A stretch of DNA of 64,000 nt from Ceratodon purpureus (lineage: Eukaryota > Streptophyta > Bryopsida > Pseudoditrichales > Ditrichaceae). The stretch spans positions 18,208,158 through 18,272,157 of the forward strand of contig CM026421.1 of NCBI GenBank assembly GCA_014871385.1, in the 5' to 3' direction. The position numbers and the translations under genes were made by a program. The notes beneath the pieces are model-generated. The model did no database searches and was not told where the DNA came from. It was given only the letters and a program-made list of their open reading frames with translations. Positions 22,255-36,071 of the stretch are shown here, one piece after another (position 1 is the first letter of the stretch; the number at the start of each line of letters is the position of its first letter).

Positions 22255-23330
22255 TGTCTTATCCAACCTCCTTCGACTGAGCTAAAAGTTTATATGTGAA
22301 AATAGGAACCTGCAATAAAAAATAAATAAGAGTCATGAAACGACCAATCGCATCTCAGTAATTAGTTGTTGACCATGTAGCACTAACGGCCAACATCGCA
22401 CGTACAAATCGGGCCCTACTTGTCAGCGTGAGAAACACACAAGCCTCTGTTACTAGTTGCAACGCTGAAGAATTCATCACCTAGACAAGATTCAGAACGA
22501 GGATCATAAACGGCCAGAAAGAAAATTCAGGCTCAATGTTCTTTTTAAAAGTTAAATTTCCAATCCAAGCCCAACCGGCTTGAAAATTCCAATTGCATGT
22601 CTAAGTAAATTGAACAAATTAAATTCTAAGAAACACAATCTCGAACTCCAATTTTTGTTTTTATAAAAAGGCGGGTAACTAGAGGCTTATGCCGGCCAGT
22701 ATCTTCAATTTAAAAGGTTATTAAAACCAACATACAGAAATTACGTCACAAATCAACAAGTACAACTGTCAATTGCTATAGACAATCACAATCATGAAGA
22801 GAAAGCACAAGCGAACTCCTCAAACGGTGCACCAAAACAGCAGAACTTCGTGAAATTGCTGAGTCATGGCTCATGACTTAGCAATATTCTCCAGAAGATT
22901 GTTCCAACTCTCAAGCCCACGAACTAAGAGGTGAGAAGGAAGAACGAACTTCTAAGAACTTCAAAGATGGCTTAATCATAAGGCAGTCTATCTATGAAAC
23001 CCAACTGCGTGATCCAGCCCCAGCAAACTCCAGCACCATAGAACACCTCATCTCAAGACAAAATTCCGAACACAAACAAAAGTTACAGAAGCAGCTCGTC
23101 GATCACATACCTTCTCCCAAAACCAAAATCTCTAGCAGTACTACGATCCACCACAATCCGGGAACCAAAACTGCAGTCACAAACTAAATCCCTGCAACAA
23201 CAACCACCTGACCAGCTAGCTAGCTAAGGTAACGTAACGATCATATAACGTAACAACAATAGTACTCTCAAAGTGCAGCTTGCACTCTAACTGATCAAGT
23301 CTCAGTCTCTCCTCAAGACCACGAAGCGGA

Positions 23331-23338
23331 TATATAAC
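23331..23338 (-). promoter_or_regulatory. Likely TATA box of the annexin gene
   Basis: On the minus strand TTATATATCC lies about 220 bp upstream of the proposed first-exon donor at 23111, which would place the start of transcription near 23300. This is inferred from position and sequence only. Confidence 0.4.
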
Positions 23339-23339
23339 A

Positions 23340-25600
23340 GTTCTAGATAACTGATGTAGCGGATCCAAACTTAGTCACTGCAAATGTAGGCAGACTGAGT
23401 ACCACTGCAGTTGTACGCGGATTCTAATAAATAATAGAACGCCAGCAGTCAGTCGTCTAGACGAGGACTACGAAGATCATTATCACATGAGCAAGTCAGT
23501 CTTCCGAAGTTTCGACTTGGGTAGCAGTGGTGACGAGGCACAACTTACTGCTGTTAGTTCCAGCAACTTCCGCTCATGAATCCTACTCGGTGTATGACGG
23601 CTCCGAAGCTTGCTGCGCAGGCGATCGATCGGTCGGTCGAAGCGACGTGGAAACCAATGCACTCTTGCTGACACTGGACGCTTCTCGGCTGCGTGGAATC
23701 TGTGAACAGAGTTTTGGAATGGTCGGATGATATTTGGGGTTGGGATGAGAATCGTGGTTGTTGGGGACTGTTCTTGACACGTGTACTCCATCGGGGGAGC
23801 TTCGTGGAAGTGGATATTTGGGCTTGCTGTTCCTGCATTTGGAGTAGGTAGTACTGTTATGAGGATTGGGTCTTGATTGGTAGGTGGGCGGCATGGAATG
23901 TTTGAGTTTATCAAAGGAATTTCATTTCAGTAACAACTAGTCAAGTTGGGAGCTTGACTTGGAGCCAAAACAGACAGCATGAGAGCAAGGTTTCAGTTGG
24001 TCTTGAGGTTTTAAGCGGAAGTCTAGGCAGACCTTGAGTCACTTAGGAATACTCTATTTGGATGTAAAAAGAAGCTTGAGTATTTTTGTGATTGGAAGAG
24101 AAATCTAAGGGAGGTGGAGAGCCTTCACAAAATTAGGGTTATAAATGAAATAGACCCATTGCCGCTTTATATACATGTACCTCTAGTTTAATAAGTTTCA
24201 CCTGAAGCAAAAATTTAAAAAATTATTTTATTGTTGATATACCATATTTATTTACTAACTTCCAAAGTTTCTTGACTATATTTCTCAAGAAATGTTTCAA
24301 AATCGCCATTTCTAGTTTTAATAATAAAAATTGAAACAAGAAATTATTTCAAAAAATTTTCAATTACATGGATTGGACACCATTGGGTAGATGGTGATGG
24401 GGGTATTTAATATGTTACTCCTATATGGATATGATGTGCATCAAAATTAGGTTCACAAGAGGACTTTGAACTAACCGGTTGTATTTTTAATTTATTTTTT
24501 CCCTTGACATATTAACTACAATGCATGTAAGAACCACATAACAATAATCCTATATTTGTGAAAAGTATTATTACAGTGTGAAGTATTAAAATTACCAAAA
24601 TATTTCATAGCATGAAAGTACGATGCAAAGGTTCATTGCTTGAAATCACACAACATGTATATAACGAACAACTTAAGATATTTGATTGTAAATTTGAAAA
24701 TAACAGATTTGGCATGAACAACAATAAAATTAAAAATACAAAGTGCTACAACATTTACAAAAAGAAAGACTATGGTGTCCAAAAATATGGTCTCCAAGAC
24801 TATTTTACTTTTGATACACCAAGAAATAATTTTGATTGTCTTCAAATGAGGGAAAATACTATTCCACAGTTATCAATCTATTACCATTTGTATCTAGTAA
24901 AAATCATTCGAAAAGACCATATAATTTTTTCCTTAAAATATTGCAAATGATATTTTTCCCCTCCAAATTTTAAAAAGTTCAAAAACTAAAAGACACATAT
25001 GTCATGGGCTAAGCCCACCTAGAAGCTCGGATGTACACTCGCTAGTCTAAGATAACTTCAGTTCAAAGATAGAATTTCAAGTAAAAGAATTTTTACTTTA
25101 AGTTAGTTAAAGTAAAAGCTAGACAAAGATTAATATATAAAAAAACACTTATACATTGTAAACTTAATTTCTGTATCAATATTATATTTTACTCCGTAGT
25201 ATATGTTTATTTTGACATCTACACTCTTAGACTCCCAATCCTCCAACACTAACTACACATTGCCCAAATCTTCAAACTTCCTAGACATCAATTCCAGAAA
25301 CCCACAAGCTCCCAAACCCACCCACCTCTTCCAAAAACACATCCAATCAAGTTCCCGGGTAAACACGCTGACTAGGCGGTGACGAAAAACAGCTTGATCC
25401 AAGCACACTCCACGTCAGCACAACGCCAAACCTCAAACACAAGAAAACCTCAAACACGGTATACACTCCCATCAATCAAAGCCCTCACTTGAATCCTCAA
25501 ACCATCAATCAATCCATGCATGCAAAACCATCAATCCAATTCCTTCCACACACATAACTTACACCATTCCTCAAATCAGAGTCCTAATCAATCAGCTGTG
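23340..25600. other. Shared upstream region of the annexin and acyl-CoA dehydrogenase genes
   Basis: These genes are divergent, and this stretch must hold both promoters. 23483-23914 is open in more than one minus-strand frame but encodes nothing recognisable. 24200-25200 is strongly AT-rich. A GC-richer leader begins about 25260. A 13-codon upstream frame (ATG at 25516, stop at 25555-25557) could lie in the dehydrogenase 5'UTR. Confidence 0.45.
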
Positions 25601-26162
25601 TGCTCCAGGTTTTGATCAGTTTCAACCATTCCATGTCCATGTCCATGTCCATGTCCATGTGAGCATCATTCGTGTCTATGGATGTGTACACATCTTCAGT
25701 TGCTTTGCCTCATGATGTTGTGTAGCAATTCGGTAGAAAAAAATGCAACGTTTTTTTTCTCTCATGTTGATGTTGTACTGAATTTTTAGTTCTAGATTCA
25801 CATCTGGAGCTTTGTTTGTGTTTTTGCTCTTCAGGTTGAGTTTTTCATGCTTTGGTTGAGATTTTGATATTTTGGTTGAGTTTTTGATGCTTTGGTTGAG
25901 ATTTTGATAATTTGGTTGAGTTTTTGATGTTTTGGTTGAGTTTGGTGAATTGGGGTCATGTCAGTCTTTTCATATGGATCTGGATCATGTTGCATTGGAT
26001 TGGGTATGTTGAGGTTTTAGGTTTAGTTTCTGGAGGATTTTGTTTCCTGGGTGAATTTGGGGGAGTTTGGGGTGGATTGGGGTCATGGATTTGGTTTTCT
26101 AGGTCTTTGGTTTGGTTTGGGAAGGTGAGTTGATTGGGTTTTTGTCGCTCTTGTTTCAGGAC

Positions 26163-29100
26163 ATGGGGAGATTACAGATTGCGCGAGCGGTATTGGGTGC
26201 GGAGAGGACTTGGGCTGCGAGATCATCGCAGCTGGGCTTGAATCGCTGCTGCTCTGCTGTGACGAAAGCATCGGAGGGGTCATCGACTTCGGTGCAGGAG
26301 TCTCCATCAGCGTCTGCGTCGGAGCATGCTGGTGGGAATGCGGCAGAGATGAACGTGAGATCGAGGACATGGGATGAGCATCGGTTGACTGCAGACCAGT
26401 TGCAATTCCGATCTCTTGCTTCGGTGGGTAATTGATCTTCTTTTTTATCATGTTTGTGTAGTCCGGTGCTTGATGAATTAGAATGGAGAGGAGCATGTTT
26501 ATTCCTGATCAAAGGTTTACAACCTAGCTTGTTCAGGATACAAACATCTAGAAGAGAGGGAGGAGGATTAAATTTCAGAATCAGATTGTTTGGCGTCGTT
26601 CCAAATGGTTCCAGTATTGTGGTAGAGCTCATCAGTTCACGTTTTGTTGATGTATTCATACACTGCAAACAGTTTACTGTACTCGCCTTGAGAAAGTCCG
26701 TAACATGTTGTAACTTTCATCATGGGAGCAGGATTTTGCAGAAAATGAGCTGTTACCATTTGCAGCACAATGGGATGAGCAAAAGCATTTCCCCGTGGAT
26801 GTCTTGCGGAAGGCTGCGAAGTTGGGGTTTGGAGGTATCTTCTGCGGTCACGATGTTGGAGGATCTCAGTATGTATTACCTGCCTTTGGGCTCTGTTATT
26901 CGGTTGTGTATTTTGGAAGAAGCACTGGACGGGAGTCTAGGGTTTATTGTTGAGACAATTCTAATGTTTGCATTATAAATAACCACCTAAAGCTAATGTT
27001 GAAGCCCATCCTCATATATGATCTTAGGTCTTAGGTGCGTCTAAAACGAATATTGAAATAGAAGGTGATAAAACAAATAGAAGGTGATAAACCTAGCCAC
27101 AGTTTGTTTTAGTGGACATTCTTAATCTAAGACTCAACTGGTCTAGAGCCGATTACGCATTAGTCATGGAGAGTCTCGCTAAAGATTTTAGTTATGCTTC
27201 ATTATTTCATCCTCGACGATGTACAACAATAACGCATTCTGAATTGTTTTATCATGGCAGGTTGTCTCGAGCGGATGGAGCTGTTATATTTGAGGCTCTT
27301 GCGTATGCCGACGTGAGCACTACGGCTTATCTCACAATTCACAATATGTGTGCTTCTCTTATAGAGCGGTGAGTACCATATGCTGCGTTCCTGGATTTGT
27401 AGTTTTTGGCTTTCAAACATCTTCGATTCATAGGATCTGTGTGAAGTGAAGTTTTTACTCAATTTGTTCTTGTTTAGAAGGTGTATTGCCAGTATGGAAA
27501 AATATTGATTAATTCGGAGTGATTCCCAACTGTGGAAAACCGCGCTGCTGATCGGGAACTTTGGAGGTTTGAGATCATTGTAGTCAACATGCTCTTTTAT
27601 GTGGTTTGGCAGATTTGGCACAGATGAACAGCGTCAGGCTCTCCTTCCTGAGCTTACTTCCATGGTACATGACCCCCTCCCGCATTTCAGCTATCAAAAT
27701 TTCTGCAGGCATTTATTGCTGTTGACTTCCACTTCTCCAGCTCCAAAATTTATTCTACAGTTAGCAAATGGCTTGCCTGGATGTTAAAGTTGAGCTTTAG
27801 AGGACTACTATCTATTTGTTTCATTGCTTAACATTGTATTATCGTTATGTTAGCTGCAAGTGAGGACGCTTTTGAACATTCATGCTTTGTCGTTGTTCAT
27901 GAGATAACTACGTCTAAGTAAACCTAGTCTCTCAAATTCAGTGTTTGTCGGTATATTGCCTCAAAATTCTGGTTTGGCTGGCGCAGGAGTTGTTAGCATC
28001 ATACTGTTTGACAGAACCCAATAGTGGGAGTGACGCGGCCTCTCTTCAGGTTTCTAAATTGTGATTGATTTTCTGTTTGACCCATTCTTGCATAAACACC
28101 GATCTTTTTGTCAATCTCAGCAATGATGCCATATTTTTGACGCGCATATTATCTTGTAGACTCGGCACCAAGATTAAGGCTGATCGCGCTGATCTTGTTT
28201 TTTAACAGAGTACAGCACGAAGGTCGGAGGGCAGCACGGATTACATACTTAATGGAGAGAAGGTAAGTTTATTTAGATATGTGATTATTTACATATTCAT
28301 GAAGTCGAATGTTCGCCAGAGAATACTTAACCTGCAAATTTCTGTGTTTCGCTACTTTGTTGATTTAATTAAGTTTTATGTGTTCTTTCTGAACAGGCGT
28401 TCATAAGTGGTGGCGGTGTTAGCGATGTGTACTTAATAATGGCTCGTACAGGCGAGCCCGGTCCGAAAGGCATTTCCTGTTTTTATGTTGAAAAGGTGCG
28501 AATCGTCTTTACTCCGCTTTTTTTAACTTTCTGCTTCGTTCAATTCTTGTGATTGGGCCTTCTACAATATTGTATTGTGTGGTGTTATGTGCACTAGGAT
28601 CAAGAAGTATTCAGAGCATCAAACTTGAGAAATGCAGGATTGATGATTCGTGTAGACCAAGCGTTTGACGTAAATTGTTGTCTGAATCAAATATTTTAGA
28701 AGGTTGATATCAGTATGACTTTATCTTTCATATTACGATGGACTATTACACGTGGCAAAGTGGACTCATTGATCATAACTAAGCTGTAAATCATCATAAG
28801 TTACCCAGAGCATCATAAGAAACTTTATGTCGAAGTCTAACCAGAAACGTTGCTGTGTGGCTGCATGTAGGATAGTAAAGGCCTATCTTTTGGGCGCCAA
28901 GAAGACAAGCTTGGGTGGCGTTCTCAACCTACTTCATCGGTGCATCTCTTCACCTTACATATGTTGTTATCATTCTCGATTTATTAACACCAGTTCCAAG
29001 ACCGTCGGATCCAGTTTACGTACCATAGTTCTCCTGATTTTCCAAGTCACTGCTCACCAGGTTAGGAAATATGTTCATTACATAGGTTACAGAATACGAT

Positions 29101-30708
29101 TTTCTGTGGGCTGAAGTATTGTCAGAATCGTCTCAGGTGATTCTCGAAGACGTCCGAGTACCTGAGAGGAATTTAATTGGGAAAGAAGGACAAGGATTCA
29201 ACATAGCAATGTCAGCTTTGGATGGGGGTCGCATCAATATTGCCACATGCAGGTGATAATCCTATATAAAAACTCGCTGACGTCATCATATGGTAGTCCA
29301 GGTCCACAATTTTCATTAAATGCGTAACTCAGTTGAGCAGCGTTTTCACAAAACTTCGTCTATTTCACCTTGTGGCAGTGTTGGAGGGGCCCAATTCTGT
29401 GTAGATGCTGCGCAGGGCTACGTTTCATCGCGGAAACAAGTAAGAGATACTTGTCTTTTTAGTATCAAAGTTGGGCTCTTTTTTGTTGGATGATATGTAT
29501 CTCTGTAAAAGAGTCTTTGACAATCAAATTGAGAGCTTGAATGATTTTGGCTTTCTCTTCATTGTCTGCGCAGTAGTGGGTGTCAAGTTCCCAGGATTTT
29601 ATTTGGATATTACGTTTTAAACATAGATGATTAAAATTGCACGAAGTTCGAGTTTACTCCATGTTTGTTTATCTCATTGGTTGACGCTATCTGCATGTGT
29701 TTAAGGTGAAGATGAGGTTGCACTAATTTTTTTCTTCTGTCGGGTTACAGTTTGGCAAAGCTATCATTGACTTTCAAAATACACAATTCAAGCTGGCGGA
29801 TATGTTGACTTCAGTCCAGGCATCTCGCTTCATGGTTTCCAATGCAGCAACAGCTCTGGATTCAAAGAGCCCTTGGGCTTCAGCTTCAGCAGCCATGGCG
29901 AAGAGGTGGGTAACAAAGTTTTATGGCTAGCTTTTTAGAGTTTCGCTTGTTATGTCACTAGAAAAAGTAGAACGTTGTCATCCTTTACTGAGACGGGATG
30001 ACGTCGAATTTTTTTCATGTAATTAAATCCACCTAGCTCATGATGGTAACTGAGTTTGTATTTCCCACGAGGAAACGAAAGAGCAGCAGGATTGAAATTT
30101 TCTTGTTTGCTTCGGCTCTTAGAATTGGATTTCATACGTTCGTGTTAACAGTCCTAGCACTTACGCTAATGTTCGTCTCTATCTTCAATTTTTTGTTTCA
30201 CAGGTTTGCCACTGATGAATGCTATCTTGTTGCTAATGATGCACTGCAACTTCATGGTGGCTATGGATACCTGAAAGATTATGCGGTATGTCAGCTTAAA
30301 CCATTTTAAGTTCATTTTCTTGTGGAACAGGAGTTCTAGGTATTTTGTAGCATTCTTGTTTTAAAGACGAATGATTCAGAGCATTATAAATGCCTCGGTC
30401 TCTGCTTCTTTTTATCGTTTTGTTCGTTGGCACATTTTTGCACCAAGAATAAATTTTCCCAATTTGGTCAAAAAAATTTGGCTACTATCTGCTTGTGTGA
30501 AAGGATCAGAGAATAGTCATGCTGTAACGTGACAGAGGTCTGTAGTCATTGTTTTAAATGTCACCATTAGGTGGAGCTGATTGAATTCGTGTTTGCATTG
30601 CAGGTGGAAAGGTATGTTAGAGATCTTCGTGTTCACACAATCTTGGAGGGAACAAATGAGATCATGCGCGTTGTCATGGCCCGTCACATGATGAAGTCTC
30701 AAACTTAG
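26163..30708 (+). CDS. Mitochondrial acyl-CoA dehydrogenase, isobutyryl-CoA dehydrogenase (ACAD8)-like, 453 aa
   Basis: It should oxidise a short branched acyl-CoA (isobutyryl-CoA, valine breakdown) with FAD in the mitochondrial matrix. Exons: 26163-26423, 26732-26868, 27261-27368, 27613-27664, 27987-28049, 28209-28262, 28397-28495, 28871-28939, 29137-29252, 29379-29439, 29751-29905, 30204-30285, 30604-30708; all GT-AG and in phase. The start [17 protein letters not shown] is Arg-rich and reads as a mitochondrial presequence. Family signature 1 is [13 protein letters not shown] near 193-205; signature 2 is [20 protein letters not shown], split between exons 12 and 13. The catalytic base is Glu434 in LEGTNE, the position used by isobutyryl- and medium-chain enzymes rather than by isovaleryl-CoA dehydrogenase. 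[17 protein letters not shown] is ACAD8-like. A 5'UTR intron of about 0.5 kb ends at 26159; its donor is CAG/GTTTTG at 25609 or GTGAGC at 25659. No breaks seen. Specific substrate is inferred. Confidence 0.93.
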
Positions 30709-33700
30709 CTTATTCTACGTCATTTGTATAGATCATTTACAGATGTAATTCATGTGCCTGCGCAATTTGCTGTATTATCTTGTAATTGACGAGTATACTT
30801 CTGGTATAGGCTAATCTGAATTAGAATTTCGTGATAGATGTAACTTTTAAAATCTTTATATGAAATCTTGAGTTACCTTTGAAAGGGCTCACAAGCACCC
30901 TCTATTCGTCTATTCATTTCTCTTGTGCAACCCAGTAGTTGCTAGATTGCTTTCGAACTTCTGTTAAATTTCTCCTCTTCCTCATCTTCTTCGGTGTACC
31001 ATACTACTGTAATACTCTCCCCTTGGTCCCATACCATCATCGGTCCATGAAAGAAATGATTTGTAGGGCATGTGTGAAGACAATACAATATTTCAGAAAT
31101 AGTGGCTTCCAAGTTGAAGAGAATCTTGTTTGCAGGAACCTGCTGTTTTTTGGGTAGTGTTGTGCTGGCTTTCTCTGGCTTGTATTATGGTGGTGGAATG
31201 AGTACATGTACATCATACTCAGGATTGAAGACTCTTCTGGATTGCAGGACTGCCTCTATAATGAGAGTTATAATCAAGTGTCTTCTATGTCCTCTGATAC
31301 AGAATAGGGCATTTCCTCAAGACAGAATATAGGGCACGCAACATGTTTCCACCTCATGTCTCCCTTTGAAGGTCTCCTCTCCACAGAGGAAATCCTTTTT
31401 CTTTTGTGAGTGTTTTCCATTGTAGGTAAAAAAAAAAAAAAACATAGGAACTAATGAGAAGATTTTATATTACAAACATATCTGTACTTACCATTGTGAA
31501 AGGTCCCTCTTGGACATGCCTCATTTACATCTTGGTGCAATACCATCACTAAGGTTAGAGACAACAAGGAGAGGAAGTGGAATTATTGATGCACAGAAAG
31601 GTGCCAGAGCAGGAGAGGACAGCAATTTAGTGGAGTTTAAGGAGATGGTTGAGATGTCGTCAACAAACCAACTACATAGCTCATCTAATACTTATTGCCA
31701 CATTATTTAGTCCTATGGATAGTCTGAAGGGGTACAAAGAGCAACAAATGCCACGTTAACAAAACTCCCAGTACAGCCTTATCACTGTCATGAAGCCGCG
31801 TACAACAGAGAGATGTACTCCAGCACCAAAAGCATTATGAGGCTATAACTTATAACTTCCATGGCTTTTGAAGAGATTCATTGATCCATCCCTGTCAAAA
31901 AACAGTGTCAAGAAGTAACAGCTTTGAAATAGTTACAAAGCATATGTACAAACCTACTTACCCACCTACACGTGATGCGTCACCCTTAATTTTCAAGGAA
32001 CAGTATGCACAAAATCAGACAATGCTCTGAACAGCAGTGCAGCACTGGTAGGAGAGCCTAAAGGGGAAACAGACTTGAGAAAAGTAAAGGACAACAAAAA
32101 TGAGACCAGTGAAAAGCCAACAGTGAGTCGCAATGATGAACCGTGTTCGAGGGATACGTTGATGTATGAGACAGTGGCACAGTGATTGTTATTTCCACGA
32201 GTAAATCAGCAACATTAATTTTCTCCACACTACCAACCCTTTTCCAGTGTACTAGTGATCTGCAATTCTGATAGCAAGTTCCTTCTGTTGTGCATCATTC
32301 CTCCTCTCCAATTCATTGCAGTAGTATTATCTTTGAAATATCTAGTGGAAGGCAAAGGCTGTGATCTCCATCCATTGCACCCCGGCCAGCGCCAAAGGCC
32401 TTCAAAAATCAATGTCTGGGAAGGACAGGGGCATGCAGAGGTAGTGGCAGAAGCAGTCCTTATGCAAGTGCAGGGCTATCAATTTTAAACAGAAAAATTT
32501 GAGGGGAAGCAGCGACAACTGTTTTCCAAAAGGTGAGAAGCACAGGCTACTTTCTGTCGGAGAGGACAACAGTTGGCTTTGATTACTGGATTTAATTGTT
32601 GCTGTTGTATGTGAGTATCACATAACCCATCCAAGAGATTGAGGTAGCGCCAATCCACATATTGGGCAGGAGCCTTTGACAGAGTGAGTTAGCCTATGGT
32701 TTTTTGGAACACAAAACACCTCCACACCAAGTCCCATAAGGCTGGGAAGTTAGGTGAGCCAAAATTGACCGCCAAGCACCAATCCCTCGTCCATCAACCT
32801 GGCATGATCTCATGTATAGCATTTGAAGATGCAGGTATAGCCAGATGAAATGGATTCTCTCGTGAATGCATGCAGCAGCGGCCAGGTGTCAGACTCAAAC
32901 TTTGAACCTCTAGATCCATGGTAGCCATTGTTCAAGATTTTTCGCAAAAGGGGAATCCAATCTTTGCAAGCAAAGTTGTTCAAAACACAAGGACAGTGAG
33001 TAGGGGGTGCTAGATTGACCCATAATGATTCTTTCAACATTCTATGTACATGTTTGGAGCTTTCCAGGAACAAGACATAGCAACAGCTTAGAAAGAATCA
33101 CAAACTGATTCAAGCTGTGTGGACTCGTGGAGGGCACACTTTCAGTGCCATTTGGTTTCACAATGGAAACAAATTTCTTTGATGAGTCTGAGCTTTCCAC
33201 TCATAAGTATCCATGTAAGGGTGAGTAAATGGAGTTTATGAGAATTGAAAAGAATGGAGAAGGATTTTGTTAGGGGTGTCAACCAACCAATTCTTAGAGT
33301 GTGCATATTTATTTAAAATCATCATTATGAAAAATAAAGTGAAATATCCTAAGTTACAATCAAAGCATCAACAAAAGGAATCCGGTGTAATTTTATTACA
33401 TGTACTTGACAATCAAATCTTCCAAATTCATAATAAGAATTCATAGAATTGCAAATATTTGACCATTTATTTTCAAAATGGAAACTTGGTTTATAACTCA
33501 CAAAACTCTATAATTCATGGATAAACCAATATTTGGGATGACATTTATTTTTTTGAATAGTGAAATAGGTGGTAATGGTTTTCATTATACGTATTTTTAG
33601 TAGAAGTCTGCATATCAGGTATGGAAATACTATCGCCATAAAATATGCCATGTCTATATTCCTCCACAAAAAAAGAATAAAACAACCAACCGCTACTCCA

Positions 33701-36000
33701 AACACTAGACCCCTTGTAGTCAAAACAAAAAATAAATAAAATTAGTAGCTAGAGCTACTTTATTTTATGTTAGAAACAGGTGTAATGTCTCTAGTCACGC
33801 ATGGTGCTTGTTGGTTGGCACAACTCATTTCCTATCTGCGATTGCTCACTCAGCAGTACCAAGTCACTTTATCCTCTACATCTGCTCAAACAAGTCCATC
33901 AGGGTTCTAATCCGGACCAGTTGTATGAGATAAATGTTCACCACCAACCAACAATGAACTCATGGCTTAGTGACCACACTCATAGAAATATGAAACTTAA
34001 AAGCTAAAACTATTATGGTTTCTTGTTACTGGTTACTTATGACTAAAATGTCTCTTTTTTAAAAGGGGGAGTAAATTTTTATTTCCATACCTTTGTACTG
34101 TAGACATTGGATTGGAGATGATTCAGATGAATCAAACATGCATTTAATTCACGTCGATCTCCTCCGGAGAATGAAGTTTCTCTCTCTCTTCAATTGTGCT
34201 TGGTACCAAAAACTATGATTTTTCCACTTTGGAGAATGTGTGACGAGGTGACATGTCTACAATGATTTTCCATTCAACATTCTTTCAACTGCATTCCCCA
34301 TATTTGGAGAAAAATTCATAGATTTCATTCTATGAATTCTCAGTTTGCAAAAGTGAGGGGATGACCTTGAGATTTGATGGAAATAATTTTAGGAAAAAAT
34401 AAATTAAAAAACAAACAAACAATTCCCCAGAATTACAATTAGGATATAATTTGTCTAACTGTTAGTCTCTTCTTCTCAGCATTCAATAGAAAGAGATGCT
34501 CCCACAGCATGATGACTGCATACATGACATTCAAGTGATTTCATAAGAGTAAACTGCTAAGTAACAAGCCTCACAGTGGCCCAAGCTGATACACACAATT
34601 TAAACTAATTGCAAAAGGTAGCAGTACCAGAAACTGAGAGAATCAGAGCCCAGAGGTGTGATAAAAATAAACAAAGGTTGGGCAAATATAGTGAATAAGA
34701 AAAAGAAAATAAAACATTAAATTTCTTTAGAGTTGTAGTGTATTTTCTAAAAAAATTCAAAGGTCCAAGAATTAAAACTCTTATAATCGACAATAGGTGT
34801 TTTTGAAAACTACCACTAGCTGGCCAAGAAAAGCAATGATAGTTCAACTATTAATAGGCCAACGGGGGGCCACTCACACACCAATAAGGAGTGGGAAATT
34901 AGTACCATCATGAGCTATTAATGGAAGTCTAAAATAATCAGTTGATGGACCTTCTCAATTATAGGCACCATCTACCTTATACAAAAATAAAGACCATATG
35001 GAGAAAAAGGTTTGGTTTGAATAAAAAGTTAGGTGATTTTATTATTCAATAGTGTAATCAATTTTTTACCTTTTAGCGCTCTTTGTTAATATTGATATAC
35101 AACAATATTATCATTAAATTTGAATTAAGCAATTTTGGACTTCATTTTTACCAACTCAAACCTTTCAAGCTTAGCTTCGAATTGATATATGAACACCTAA
35201 ATTTTAATTTATGTTTAATTTTTAACAAAAAGGTTATTATGGACATGAACAAGGGACATTCAGATTATTCTCTTAGTTTAATATGACACAAAATAAATAT
35301 AGGACTATTTTGGAAGACTTTTTAGTTCAAAAAACCTTTGAATCTGATTTTTCCTCATTGATTTGTTATTATGATTATTTGTGGATTTTTTATTTAAAAT
35401 ACGATTAGTATGGTCAACTCTTTATTGTTTAGAAAACGAAGAAAAATAGTTGGTATTTTTTTTGTGTGCCAAGTTGGCATTATTTGTCACGACCCAAATG
35501 ATGATTTTAACATGTCACCCAAAAAATACTGAAGATAGGAATTATAAAATTTTCGTTAGTTTCCGTAAGATAATTAAAATTCAACTCAATCGGCAACTAT
35601 TCACTATGTTTTCAAAACAATTTGTTGAACATGCTAAGTTATTTAAACCATCATGCCATACACTGTCTTAAGAAAGGGAAAAAGTATTCATTTCCTGTAA
35701 TTCAGCTTGAATAGTCTTTGTCGATCAGAGAATATATGCATCAATTTATTTTTTACTGTAACATCTTTTTAATTTGGTGAGGTAAATAGAAATAATGCAG
35801 GTGGATATATAATGCTTAGATAAGCATTTACATCATTGTTTTCCATCTTCACCATTTACAACATACAAACGAAAGTGCAATTTCGATAAATCATCTGAAA
35901 GATGCAAATGCATCCATGATGTGAGAAAAGGTTTCCAGAGATATGAATATCTTGAATGATTATTAGCTTAAAACTGTTGGTAACATGGTCGGAGAGACAC
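30709..36000. other. Long AT-rich intergenic stretch, no gene recognised
   Basis: The first roughly 150 bp are likely 3'UTR of the acyl-CoA dehydrogenase gene. Frames at 31510-31710, 32810-33073 (minus) and others are short and show no family motif. No RNA gene was recognised. Confidence 0.45.
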
Positions 36001-36023
36001 AGAGTAAGTACTCACTTTGTAAG

Positions 36024-36071
36024 TACCGGTTGATTAACTCCAATACAAGATTAGAAGTTAATCAACCGGTA
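36024..36071. repeat. 16-bp perfect inverted repeat (hairpin)
   Basis: TACCGGTTGATTAACT (36024-36039) pairs exactly with 36056-36071 across a 16-base loop. Farther out, CACTTTG (36013-36019) and CAAAGTG (about 36099-36105) also pair, so a larger imperfect foldback of about 93 bp is possible. Confidence 0.7.

Noticed and set aside
23483-23914. 143-codon minus-strand frame with two further open frames overlapping
   Set aside because: Three frames open at once indicates few stop codons by composition; no motif is present, and it lies in the promoter region upstream of the annexin gene.
24612-24950. 112-codon plus-strand frame
   Set aside because: Asn/Lys/Ile/Tyr-rich, as expected of random AT-rich DNA; no similarity seen.
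26454-26978. 174-codon plus-strand frame
   Set aside because: It spans an intron and part of exon 2 of the acyl-CoA dehydrogenase gene in a different frame.
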